Source: Prevotella sp.
GTDB taxonomy: Bacteria > Bacteroidota > Bacteroidia > Bacteroidales > Bacteroidaceae
DNA length: 39,867 bases
Direction of reading: 5' to 3'
NCBI GenBank assembly: GCA_017561825.1
Contig: JAFZBK010000038.1
Location: forward strand, 1-39,867
In this document: in pieces, positions 33,010 through 39,867 of the stretch
Layout: every line of letters begins with the position of its first letter
How positions within the stretch are numbered: position 1 is the stretch's first letter
Translations under genes and position numbers: made by a program
Notes under the pieces: model-generated
What the model saw: only the letters and a program-made list of their open reading frames with translations
Told to the model about the DNA's origin: nothing
Databases searched by the model: none

Positions 33010-34614
33010 ATGGAGAAACATAAAAGAAACAAGATGTATCAACCTTTGATGAGGAGGTTACTGGGGCTTGGACATAACAACCGCTATTCAGTGAGCGACC
33101 AAGAAAGTCAAGCCCTTCTCGTGAGCATTAAGCATCTTTTGGATGTCTTTGCACCAATTGGTGATGATTACCTTCATGGACTATGGATTGAAGTACCTCG
33201 TGGGAAACTATCGGATTGGGTGGCTTTCAAGGAAATGAAAGAGTTGGGAGAGTTGAACACATGGAAGGAGTATCAAGAACTATGGGAGTCGGAATTCCCT
33301 CGCAAAAGATATTGGTATTTCCTCTCGGTGAGTCAATACCGGGGCCATACTTACCTCCATATTACTGATCATGACCATCGGTGGGGTATTATTCACGATG
33401 ACCCAAATTGGGATCATCATAGCATTGGGCCTTTGGATTGGTATCTGGAGCCGCTGTTTACGTTCTTGATAGAGAAAGTCTCTGATATTGTCAAAGATAC
33501 TGTTGCCTATAATCAGTATGTAGAAGATAATCTGCCCAAGCGACAGCGAACAGGCAGGATTTCGCGTAAGGATATGAACCGCATCGTTCCTTGGCAGAGG
33601 CGTGTGCCTAAGCAATTGGAGAAAGGTTTGCAGATACTACGGGAATGTATCGATAACGAGGATATCTACAGAAAGATGAAGGATGGGGATGTCCTAAACG
33701 AGTTGCCGTCTTCTTATCGTGAGCCATTGGACACGATGAGCATTCGTATCTACAGCAAGTATTTCCGTGTAGCTCATGAGGCCTTTGAATCGCAACACGA
33801 TTACCTCTGGGATGAAAAGGATAAGGAAAGGCATCTGGAAATGCGCAAAGAAGATGCTATGTTGGATGATATTGCCTACTATCGTCGGCATCAGCATGGT
33901 CGGCATGGAGAAATAACTGATGAGACAGATTTTGACAGTGTTAAAGCCTTTAATGATATGGCCTATGATCATTATGGAGAACTGGGACTTTCGCGGATGA
34001 ACGTACATGCTACGGATTATTATACTCCAGGCAAGTGGCTCATCACCTTCGGTTTTAGTTATTCAGCATATTTGGATGATGCGGTGGACATCGCAGTAAC
34101 ACTTTATGAGTCAGGCTGTCCACTAATTGTACACGATGCCCAAAAGATGCTGGATGTACTGGAGGAGAAGGATTATGTGAGGCTCACGCCACACACTTTC
34201 CATGATTATTTCTGCCATCATGACGAGGGAAGCGTTTTTGACTTGCCGTATGAGTGCTATCTGGGGACTGACAATGAGATTACCAGAGAGCAGTATGATG
34301 AGATCATTTCGCTGGCAAAATGGAAGCCTGAGGTGCAGGTAGCGCTGGATGAAACGGTGCCACTTGAGGATTCTGTGTATGACCCTATTCGTGATGAAGT
34401 ACCCGAACCGCTAACGGTTTGTGGGATACTTGCACGGCTATATGAGAAGTATGGAATAGGCGTGGGAATCGGCAAGTATCGTGACCATCAGCACATCTAT
34501 CTTTATGGTTGGAAGAAAGGCGATGAAAAGATTCAGATGAAGGATAAGAAGTTTATGTCGGCAAACAAGGCAATGTTGGCGATATTGAGAATGTTTGCGA
34601 GAGAAGTAAAATGA
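33010..34614 (+). CDS. Large unknown protein of the putative sigma regulon
   Basis: 534 residues, no signal peptide or membrane segment, rich in Asp, His, Tyr and Trp. Visible blocks: YQPLMRRLLGLGHNN at the start; RYWYFLSVSQYRGHTYLHI with a GPLDWYLEPLFTFLIEKV segment (residues 95-165); a helical middle (IYSKYFRVAHEAFESQHDY); WLITFGFSYSAYLDDAVDIA around 345; and a C-terminal RLYEKYGIGVGIGKYRDHQHIY. I do not recognise a family. It is divergent from the sigma-like gene, 146 nt apart, and has the shared non-canonical promoter. Confidence 0.75.
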   Translation: MEKHKRNKMYQPLMRRLLGLGHNNRYSVSDQESQALLVSIKHLLDVFAPIGDDYLHGLWIEVPRGKLSDWVAFKEMKELGELNTWKEYQELWESEFPRKRYWYFLSVSQYRGHTYLHITDHDHRWGIIHDDPNWDHHSIGPLDWYLEPLFTFLIEKVSDIVKDTVAYNQYVEDNLPKRQRTGRISRKDMNRIVPWQRRVPKQLEKGLQILRECIDNEDIYRKMKDGDVLNELPSSYREPLDTMSIRIYSKYFRVAHEAFESQHDYLWDEKDKERHLEMRKEDAMLDDIAYYRRHQHGRHGEITDETDFDSVKAFNDMAYDHYGELGLSRMNVHATDYYTPGKWLITFGFSYSAYLDDAVDIAVTLYESGCPLIVHDAQKMLDVLEEKDYVRLTPHTFHDYFCHHDEGSVFDLPYECYLGTDNEITREQYDEIISLAKWKPEVQVALDETVPLEDSVYDPIRDEVPEPLTVCGILARLYEKYGIGVGIGKYRDHQHIYLYGWKKGDEKIQMKDKKFMSANKAMLAILRMFAREVK

Positions 34615-34676
34615 AAAACAATTAAACTACTCTGGCCAACCTTGGAAGTCAAAGCAAACGATATCTTCTTTTCTGT

Positions 34677-35444
34677 TCATATCTCAATTACTTTGTTGGG
34701 TTCAAAACCATTTGTCAAGTGTTCGTTGTAGTAGATGTATCCGAGTTGGTTGCACACGATTCTTGTGTTACCGATGGTGGCATCGATGTTCGTATGGGAA
34801 TGACCATAGATCCAGACATCGATGCGGGTGTCAGCAATGTAATTACCTAGTTCCGTTGCGAAAGCACCGTTAAGAACGGAACCCATGTGTTGTGCAGCAA
34901 CTACAGATAGGGTTGGCAGATGATGGGTGACAACCACGATGTGTTTGGCCGTACTCTTGTTGACGGCCTGCTTCAGAAACGCGAAACACTTCACGTGCTC
35001 CAGGTTAAAATCATCTGGGGTAAAGCGGTGGCCATTGTACATAATTTGACGGAAGTCGTTCATGCCCCGATGCACATGGAACATGTCCACTTCGGGTATC
35101 CGCGACCAAAGCGTTGTGAGGATGAAATCTGTATCGTCAATATGAACCACTTTATTATAATAATAGCCCACGTTTTCTCTAAACATCCATTGCCAACTTT
35201 CGCCATGAGAGGTCACATCGCTGTTGTTATAGAACTCGTGGTTTCCAGGAACCAGTAGTACCTGCCGGAAACTTTTCGATGCCCAATCCCAGAACCGTTT
35301 CTGTGGGGCGATGATGTCGCGTAGGTAGATTGTATCACCCGCAAGGACTAAGATGTCACCTATTGCCTCAAAGGGAGTAGATTTGATATACCTCGAATTG
35401 TCCCATAACTCCATATGGAGGTCGCTCATGTATTGGATTCTCAT
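34677..35444 (-). CDS. Calcineurin-like metallophosphoesterase
   Basis: 255 residues with the five metallophosphoesterase motifs in order: SDLHMELWD (7-15), LAGDTIYL, PGNHEFYNN, VTHHLPT and GHSHTN near the end. Cytoplasmic, no signal. The substrate is unknown; relatives hydrolyse phosphodiesters, nucleotides or phosphoproteins. Third gene of an operon whose promoter is shared in sequence with the 534-residue gene; start overlaps the upstream stop by 4 nt. Confidence 0.88.
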   Translation of the reverse strand: MRIQYMSDLHMELWDNSRYIKSTPFEAIGDILVLAGDTIYLRDIIAPQKRFWDWASKSFRQVLLVPGNHEFYNNSDVTSHGESWQWMFRENVGYYYNKVVHIDDTDFILTTLWSRIPEVDMFHVHRGMNDFRQIMYNGHRFTPDDFNLEHVKCFAFLKQAVNKSTAKHIVVVTHHLPTLSVVAAQHMGSVLNGAFATELGNYIADTRIDVWIYGHSHTNIDATIGNTRIVCNQLGYIYYNEHLTNGFEPNKVIEI

Positions 35445-35767
35445 TGTTCTGTTTGTTTTAATTTGTTTATTCTGTATATTATTCGTCGTTTGGCATTTTT
35501 GTAAACCTCGGCGTTCTTAAGAATTGTAACACATTCGCGGAATAATTCTCGAGGCATCGGTTTGAAGTCCGCAAATTCACCTATCTTGATGGTAGCCATA
35601 GGGAACACGGATGTAGATACCTTGTCTTTGCCGAGAATGTGCCATCGAACTTTGCAGATTTCGTGACCGCAGACGATTTCTTCTACTTTCAGTACTTCTA
35701 GAAGTATGGGGCTAAGCCTCTCCTTGCGACGATCTTGGTAATATGTGTTGCCTTTCTTGACTCCCAT
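35441..35767 (-). CDS. Unknown small protein, middle gene of the phosphoesterase operon
   Basis: 108 residues, basic (many Lys and Arg), with a strand-rich middle (ILLEVLKVEEIVCGHEICKV in outline, VSTSVFPMATIKIGEF) and a helical Lys-rich tail (KNAKRRIIYRINKLKQ). It looks like a small nucleic-acid-binding or beta-barrel protein but no family is recognised. Gap of 2 nt to the previous gene and 4-nt overlap with the next, so it is firmly in the operon. Confidence 0.7.
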   Translation of the reverse strand: MGVKKGNTYYQDRRKERLSPILLEVLKVEEIVCGHEICKVRWHILGKDKVSTSVFPMATIKIGEFADFKPMPRELFRECVTILKNAEVYKNAKRRIIYRINKLKQTEQ

Positions 35768-35769
35768 AA

Positions 35770-36129
35770 TTATTCTTCTGATTTTTGGTTTGATTCATTT
35801 GCCTTTTCCGCTAGATAATCGTAGAAAACATCTATGTCGCTGATGTTGTATTCTTCCTCATCAATATAATATTTGGCCTCTCCTTTGGGGGCTTCTTCTA
35901 ACCACCATTCCAAATCGTCATCGATTCCTAGTTTATTGAATTCCAAGTTGAACAAGAGACAGAAAGCATATCTTACTGCGATCCACCAGGGCGAGATATA
36001 GAAGGGGGGATACTGTCCTTGTTCATCATCCCAGATAACTTTTAAAGCATCATTTACTTTATCCTCTTTCTCCTGGGCATTCTTTATGAATGTCATTAAT
36101 TCTTTGAATTGTTCACGAGTTGGTGTCAT
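35770..36129 (-). CDS. Unknown acidic protein, first gene of the phosphoesterase operon
   Basis: 119 residues, acidic. N-terminal helix TREQFKELMTFIKNAQEKED, central aromatic stretch YPPFYISPWWIAVRYAFCLL with LFNLEFNKLGIDDDLEWW, and an acidic C-terminal helix (DIDVFYDYLAEKAN). Not a signal peptide; the hydrophobic stretch contains Trp/Arg and is likely buried rather than membrane-spanning. No family recognised. It is transcribed from the non-canonical promoter at 36152-36189 with a leader of about 25 nt. Confidence 0.7.
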   Translation of the reverse strand: MTPTREQFKELMTFIKNAQEKEDKVNDALKVIWDDEQGQYPPFYISPWWIAVRYAFCLLFNLEFNKLGIDDDLEWWLEEAPKGEAKYYIDEEEYNISDIDVFYDYLAEKANESNQKSEE

Positions 36130-36151
36130 AATTGTTCTGCTTTTATCTTAC

Positions 36152-36189
36152 TTCTACCCTTATAGTATGGAAAAAGTGGAAATGTTACA
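36152..36189 (-). promoter_or_regulatory. Non-canonical promoter, copy 2 (phosphoesterase operon)
   Basis: On the minus strand TGTAACATTT (36180-36189), 10 nt, CATACTATAA (36160-36169), 4 nt, AGAA (36152-36155). Same blocks and spacing as 32947-32984; 24 of 38 positions lie in the exactly conserved blocks. The ATG at 36129 is 30 nt past the second block. Confidence 0.7.
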
Positions 36190-36241
36190 TGTAAAAAGAA
36201 GAAAAATGCAGTTTTTCTGATAAAGATTGAGTATTTATTGT

Positions 36242-36250
36242 TATTTTTGC
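36242..36250 (+). promoter_or_regulatory. Promoter -7 element of the 187-residue gene
   Basis: TATTTTTGC, about 50 nt before the ATG at 36303. Confidence 0.5.
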
Positions 36251-36273
36251 AGCATAATAATAAAATTGATACA

Positions 36274-36306
36274 ATGGCTTGTATCTTATTTCTATCATGC
36301 TTATGA
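36274..36306 (+). promoter_or_regulatory. Ten-codon upstream ORF coupled to the next gene
   Basis: ATG at 36274 encodes MACILFLSCL and stops at TGA 36304-36306, overlapping the ATG at 36303 as ATGA. Position just after the promoter suggests a leader peptide or coupling device; alternatively, coincidence. Confidence 0.35.
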
Positions 36307-36866
36307 AGTATTCCAAACTAATAATATCGGGCATTCCAAAGTCATTCGACGTGACCTACGCAGGGGATTATATCCAACCATTGGGGGATGATATCCAACC
36401 CGAGGATATTCTCTACGATTTTTATTTCGCAGAAGCCGATGAAGACAAGGGAGAGGAAGCTGTGTATTTGTTCAAATACGATGAATCGGCCACTGGGATT
36501 TATCTGGTGCATACCCCGCATCTGCAGACGCTGGTCATTGAACTGTCGACTTGGGCGTCTGAGGCGGATGTACTGCTGTATGCGGATTTCATCAACTCGG
36601 TGCTGGCAAAACATAAGCGGGCACATCTTTATGACAAGTATGCCCCGTTGAAGGGTCTGACTGATGATGATGTGCTGCGGATGATTAAAGATCGCAAAGC
36701 GTATCTGAAGCGCCAACTGACTACAAGGGAGCACTTTACGATGGAAGGACTAAATGCCGATTTTACGCTTCAAGTAGCACATCTTCGGCCAGCCATTTCT
36801 CCAGATGTGCAGATTCTGGAGTTGCAGCGGCAGTTTGTAGAGATGCAGTGGGAGAAAGGGGAATAA
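36303..36866 (+). CDS. Unknown protein
   Basis: 187 residues from the ATG at 36303 (an ATG at 36297 adds two). It opens with KYSKLIISGIPKSFDVTYAG, is acidic in the middle, has LVHTPHLQTLVIELSTWASEADVLLYADFI-type strand and helix segments in outline, and ends with a helical, Gln/Glu-rich tail. Cytoplasmic. No family recognised. Divergent from the phosphoesterase operon but with a housekeeping-type promoter, so not obviously in the same regulon. Confidence 0.7.
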   Translation: MKYSKLIISGIPKSFDVTYAGDYIQPLGDDIQPEDILYDFYFAEADEDKGEEAVYLFKYDESATGIYLVHTPHLQTLVIELSTWASEADVLLYADFINSVLAKHKRAHLYDKYAPLKGLTDDDVLRMIKDRKAYLKRQLTTREHFTMEGLNADFTLQVAHLRPAISPDVQILELQRQFVEMQWEKGE

Positions 36867-36954
36867 TGGTTGAATTCATTATTTTATATTCCAGAAACTT
36901 GTTTTCTTGTCGAAGTCCGCTGATTAAAGTTTGAGATCTGTTGGAAGACATAAA

Positions 36955-36990
36955 GAACAGTTTAATCGCATAATCGCGACTAAACTGTTC
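36955..36990. terminator. Strong hairpin between convergent genes
   Basis: GAACAGTTTA/TAAACTGTTC with an inner TCGC/GCGA helix. It lies between the ends of the 187-residue gene and the alpha/beta hydrolase gene and could serve both. Confidence 0.65.
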
Positions 36991-37001
36991 TCCTTATTAA
37001 A

Positions 37002-37036
37002 TTTTCAATTTTCAATTCTCAATTCTCAATTTCCAA
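37002..37036. repeat. Period-7 tandem array (TTTTCAA type)
   Basis: Exactly five heptamers: TTTTCAA twice, TTCTCAA twice, TTTCCAA. It ends at the stop codon of the hydrolase gene (37037). Read in that gene's direction the unit is TTGAAAA, the same family as the array at 39841. Confidence 0.9.
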
Positions 37037-37975
37037 TTAAGGCTTCGCCTTCCCGTTCTTCTCCAACGTCCAGTCAGGACGATCCAGGATAGCGGGCTTG
37101 TCACCCACGAACATCTTGGAGGCCTCCTTGTCACCCTTCAGCTGCCAGTCGAGCCAAGCACGGGCAACAATAGCAAACTCACCACCATGAGGCTGGTTAT
37201 AGGTACCGCCATGACCTACAGGCAGGTTCACTGCGATGGCCGGCACATGCTCAATGCGCTTGAAGTCGTCCATACCATTGGCATACGCGATATCGCTCTC
37301 ACCACCAAGGATGTAGATAATCGGACAGTGGATCTCCGCCAGCTTCTTCTTGGGAACGCTGGGCATACCAGGCATACGACGGGCATTGGCGCCACCTTCG
37401 TCGCCCTCGGGCTGCTCAAACAATCCGCTGTTGCAGATCATGATCGAGGTAACGCGCTCGTCGAAGCAGTTGAAGAGTGCCTGCAGACCGCCGCACGACA
37501 TACCCGAGATACAGATGTTCTTGGTGTCGATCTTCTGGTAGAACGGACTGTTCTTGTCGGCATTCTGCTGGAAGGCCCAGTCCATCGACTCCACCTGCTG
37601 CTCAGAGCGTGACTGACTGCCCATGCCCATTCCCATGCCCATGGGGCGCGGAGCATCTTGCTTGGGCATCACACCTGTAGCGAGCACGAGGTAGCCATAG
37701 GAAGCAATCTCGTTCAGGAACTTCTCATGACCGCGGGGTGAGTTGGCACAACCGCCGTTACCCCATACCAGTACCGGCAACGGCTTCTTGCTGCTGAATG
37801 CCGACAGGTCCTTGGGTGCGAAGATGGTGTGCTCCGCAAAACCCTCTGCTTCGTAAACCACTGCTTTGTACGGTCCTGTTCCACCCTCTTCGAGTACGGT
37901 CTCCGCATTCTGCGCATACGTGCTTGCGCTCATGGCGAAAGCAAACATCAAAGTCATCAAAATCTTTTTTCTCAT
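37037..37975 (-). CDS. Exported alpha/beta hydrolase (dienelactone hydrolase/PETase-like superfamily)
   Basis: 312 residues with signal peptide MRKKILMTLMFAFAMSASTYAQ. Serine-hydrolase features: PLPVLVWGNGGCANSP (oxyanion region), nucleophile in GMSCGG (G-x-S-x-G), a probable acid in LGGESDIAYANG and histidine in LPVGHGGTY. A methionine/glycine tract (PMGMGMGMGSQS) sits between the oxyanion and nucleophile segments and is encoded by short CCCAT-type DNA repeats. Likely a periplasmic esterase; the substrate is unknown. The macrodomain gene ends 48 nt upstream on the same strand. Confidence 0.8.
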   Translation of the reverse strand: MRKKILMTLMFAFAMSASTYAQNAETVLEEGGTGPYKAVVYEAEGFAEHTIFAPKDLSAFSSKKPLPVLVWGNGGCANSPRGHEKFLNEIASYGYLVLATGVMPKQDAPRPMGMGMGMGSQSRSEQQVESMDWAFQQNADKNSPFYQKIDTKNICISGMSCGGLQALFNCFDERVTSIMICNSGLFEQPEGDEGGANARRMPGMPSVPKKKLAEIHCPIIYILGGESDIAYANGMDDFKRIEHVPAIAVNLPVGHGGTYNQPHGGEFAIVARAWLDWQLKGDKEASKMFVGDKPAILDRPDWTLEKNGKAKP

Positions 37976-38023
37976 AAGGATAATAATTTGATTAATATGA
38001 ATAAATGATAATACAAATACTTG

Positions 38024-38512
38024 TTACAGATAATACACGGTATCAGCCTCTGTAAAACAGCATACTATCACCTCCCCCTGATACCCTTTTTGCAGGTGCT
38101 CCGTCAGTACCCGCTTGGCTATACGGGCAGCCTCATCTTTGGGGAAACCATACACACCTGTACTGATGCACGAGAACGCGATGCTCTTCAGGTTATTCTC
38201 TTCCGCCAGTTTCATGGCCGTATCATAACAGGAAGCCAGCAGTTCCCGCTCATGATGATTACCCCCGTACCATATAGGACCAACGGTATGGATCACCTTC
38301 TTGCAGGGCAGGTTGTAGCCATCCGTCATCTTGCTCTGTCCTGTTTCACAGCCTCCGAGTGTTCTACACTCCTCCAACAGTCCTCGACCAGCCGCCCGAT
38401 GGATTGCCCCATCCACGCCACCGCCTCCTAACAAAGAGCGGTTTGCCGCGTTCACGATCACATCCACCTCCAGTTTCGTGATGTCGCCCACCACAATCTT
38501 AATGTCGTTCAT
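38024..38512 (-). CDS. Macrodomain ADP-ribose hydrolase (MacroD type)
   Basis: 162 residues. Typical MacroD-type motifs: [36 protein letters not shown] in outline (adenine-binding Asp and Asn-Ala-Ala-Asn with Gly-rich loop), HTVGPIW and the second phosphate loop [14 protein letters not shown]. These enzymes remove ADP-ribose from acidic residues or deacetylate O-acetyl-ADP-ribose. Cytoplasmic. Its promoter -7 element is at 38538-38546. Confidence 0.9.
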   Translation of the reverse strand: MNDIKIVVGDITKLEVDVIVNAANRSLLGGGGVDGAIHRAAGRGLLEECRTLGGCETGQSKMTDGYNLPCKKVIHTVGPIWYGGNHHERELLASCYDTAMKLAEENNLKSIAFSCISTGVYGFPKDEAARIAKRVLTEHLQKGYQGEVIVCCFTEADTVYYL

Positions 38513-38537
38513 TTTGCCATTGGTTTCATTCCACCTT

Positions 38538-38546
38538 GCAAAGATA
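38538..38546 (-). promoter_or_regulatory. Promoter -7 element of the macrodomain gene
   Basis: TATCTTTGC on the minus strand, 25 nt before the ATG at 38512. Confidence 0.6.
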
Positions 38547-38877
38547 ATCAGTATTCTTGAATTTCACAAGTATTAGCAGAAAAAGATTGGGGAAGAGCTA
38601 TTACAAGACAAATTGAACAGTGTTGGCGGATGTGCCTAAATGAGAGGAGGAGCCACCCCTTTACTAGCTCGTGAGAGTCGGTGCGGTTTTGTCAAAAAGT
38701 AGGGAACAGATGCTCGAATAGGCGCAATCGGGTATAATCATAACAATATTTCCAAATTTTATACCCGTTTGGGTATATTCTATTGCTAAGCGACTGGTTG
38801 TCGGCGGTGCTAAGGTTAGTATTATTCGGTGAAAAGTAAAAAAACTGGGACATTTTGTTCGTTATTACAAAGATAAT
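38547..38877. other. Intergenic region with a repeated GGGTATA hairpin
   Basis: No gene is seen. At 38760-38777 TATACCC-GTTT-GGGTATA is a perfect 7-bp hairpin, and a third copy, GGGTATAA, lies at 38730-38737, able to pair with TTATACCC instead, so two exclusive foldings are possible upstream of ddh. Near 38651-38690 there are AGCCACCCC and AGTCGGTGCGGTTTTG, fragments of repeats found elsewhere in the window. Confidence 0.5.
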
Positions 38878-38880
38878 ATG

Positions 38881-38889
38881 TACTTTTGC
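38881..38889 (+). promoter_or_regulatory. ddh promoter -7 element
   Basis: TACTTTTGC, 39 nt before the ATG at 38929; a TTTG lies 23 nt upstream, slightly wide. Confidence 0.55.
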
Positions 38890-38928
38890 AACCGCAAACA
38901 ATACAAACAGATTAAAAGTGTAAGTAAA

Positions 38929-39828
38929 ATGAAGAAAATCAGAGCAGCCGTAGTGGGTTACGGCAACATCGGAAAATTTACCATCGAGGCACTGGAGGCT
39001 TCGGCAGACTTTGAGATTGCAGGTGTGGTGCGCCGCAATGGTGCAGAGAACAAGCCGGCTGAGCTGGCCGCCTACGACGTAGTGAAGGACATCAAGGAGC
39101 TGAAGGATGTGGACGTGGCTATCCTGGCCACCCCTACCCGCTCATGCGAGGAGTTTGCCAAGCAGATTCTGCCATTGGGTATCAATACCGTTGACAGCTT
39201 TGATATTCATACCAATATCCGCGGTTACCGCGAGCGTCTGATGGAGATCAACAAGCAGACGGGTACGGTGAGCGTGATTGCTGCAGGTTGGGATCCGGGT
39301 TCGGACAGCATCGTGAGAACACTCATGGAGAGTCTGGCACCCAAAGGTCTTTCCTATACCAACTTCGGACCGGGTATGTCAATGGGTCACAGCGTATGCG
39401 TACGCTCTAAGGAGGGCGTGAAGAACGCACTGTCCATGACTATTCCTCTGGGCGAAGGTATTCACCGCAGAATGGTGTATGTGGAACTGGAAGACGATGC
39501 TAAGCTGGAGGATGTGACGGCTGCCATCAAGGCCGACCCGTATTTCGCTCACGACGAGACTCATGTGTTTGCTGTGGAGTCGGTGGATGCAGTAAAGGAT
39601 ATGGGACACGGCGTACACCTCGTAAGAAAGGGTGTGAGCGGTAAGACACAGAATCAGCGTCTGGAGTTCAATATGAGTATCAACAACCCCGCCCTGACGG
39701 CACAGGTACTGGTGAACGTTGCCCGCGCTTCTATGCGTCAGCAGCCTGGTTGCTATACCATGATTGAACTGCCGGTGATCGATATGCTGCCAGGGGAAAG
39801 GGCAGACCTTGTAGAAAAGCTTGTTTAA
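38929..39828 (+). CDS. ddh: meso-Diaminopimelate D-dehydrogenase
   Basis: 299 residues from the ATG at 38929; the open frame extends 17 codons upstream, but that ATG overlaps the -7 element. Rossmann NADP-binding start IRAAVVGYGNIGKFTIEAL, then EIAGVVRRNG, LATPTRSCEEFAKQILPLGI, DSFDIH, AAGWDPGSDSIVR and FGPGMSMGHS match Ddh. The enzyme makes meso-diaminopimelate directly from tetrahydrodipicolinate, ammonia and NADPH, a one-step lysine/peptidoglycan branch found in Bacteroides and relatives. Single gene ended by a hairpin that overlaps its stop codon. Confidence 0.93.
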   Translation: MKKIRAAVVGYGNIGKFTIEALEASADFEIAGVVRRNGAENKPAELAAYDVVKDIKELKDVDVAILATPTRSCEEFAKQILPLGINTVDSFDIHTNIRGYRERLMEINKQTGTVSVIAAGWDPGSDSIVRTLMESLAPKGLSYTNFGPGMSMGHSVCVRSKEGVKNALSMTIPLGEGIHRRMVYVELEDDAKLEDVTAAIKADPYFAHDETHVFAVESVDAVKDMGHGVHLVRKGVSGKTQNQRLEFNMSINNPALTAQVLVNVARASMRQQPGCYTMIELPVIDMLPGERADLVEKLV

Positions 39829-39838
39829 CAGCTTTTCT
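39813..39838 (+). terminator. Terminator-like hairpin overlapping the ddh stop
   Basis: AGAAAAGCT (39813-39821) pairs perfectly with AGCTTTTCT (39830-39838); the TAA stop lies in the loop. Confidence 0.6.
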
Positions 39839-39840
39839 AA

Positions 39841-39867
39841 ATTGAAAATTGAAAATTGAAAATTGAA
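39841..39867. repeat. Period-7 tandem array (ATTGAAA), runs off the window
   Basis: Three full ATTGAAA units and a partial one at the window end; same family and same orientation relative to the upstream gene as the array at 37002-37036. Confidence 0.9.

Noticed and set aside
39841-39867. CRISPR array
   Set aside because: The repeat unit is 7 bp with no spacers; none of the tandem arrays has repeat-spacer structure and no cas gene is seen.

Overview
The window reads as a chromosome segment of a Bacteroidales bacterium, most likely Prevotella-like. The pointers are: repeated Bacteroidota-type promoters (TAnnTTTGC, in some cases with TTTG about 19-20 nt upstream) in front of genes, no consistent Shine-Dalgarno sequences, a type III glutamine synthetase, a 2,548-residue SprA (type IX secretion pore), PafA phosphatase and meso-diaminopimelate dehydrogenase. 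All family names come from reading the translations, not from searches.

Layout. 1-2500 is accessory debris: a tRNA-like relic, a broken DUF1016 nuclease gene and a compact XRE / ImmA-IrrE protease / PIN-domain operon. 2509-6530 is housekeeping: superoxide dismutase, a TfoX-N protein, a short alkyltransferase (MGMT) protein, DUF4298 and glnN, ended by a set of hairpins. 6907-15390 is visibly AT-rich accessory DNA transcribed leftward: a DUF4468-like secreted protein, a small ORF, then a HIRAN-domain protein, a long charged protein ending in a phosphoribosyltransferase, a DprA-like protein, a protein cut by a 192-bp inverted-repeat element, and DUF1810. Behind this lies an intact DUF1016/YhcG-type nuclease gene flanked by 33-bp direct repeats. 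15391-16100 is a repeat-rich intergenic strip.

16116-18966 is an envelope operon (PH-domain membrane protein, DacB/PBP4, MscS). It converges on a leftward block tcdA - ruvA - sprA - pafA (29687 to 18978). 29875-36866 is again accessory: a DUF4143-type ATPase, an internally deleted KilA-N protein, a sigma-factor-like gene, a large unknown gene and a three-gene operon ending in a metallophosphoesterase. 37037-39828 holds an alpha/beta hydrolase, a macrodomain protein and ddh.

Two points stand out. First, HIRAN + PRTase + DprA-like genes form a co-directional cassette resembling a repurposed competence or DNA-processing module, possibly a defence system. Second, two operons 3.2 kb apart carry a non-canonical promoter, TGTAACATTT-N10-CATACTATAA-N4-AGAA, with identical spacing and nearly equal leader length; one copy lies in the intergenic region of the divergent sigma-factor-like gene, which suggests a small dedicated regulon. 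The window is also rich in genome-decay and small-repeat phenomena: in-frame palindromic inserts in tcdA, hairpins in the linker region of both DUF1016 loci, and several unrelated period-7 tandem arrays.
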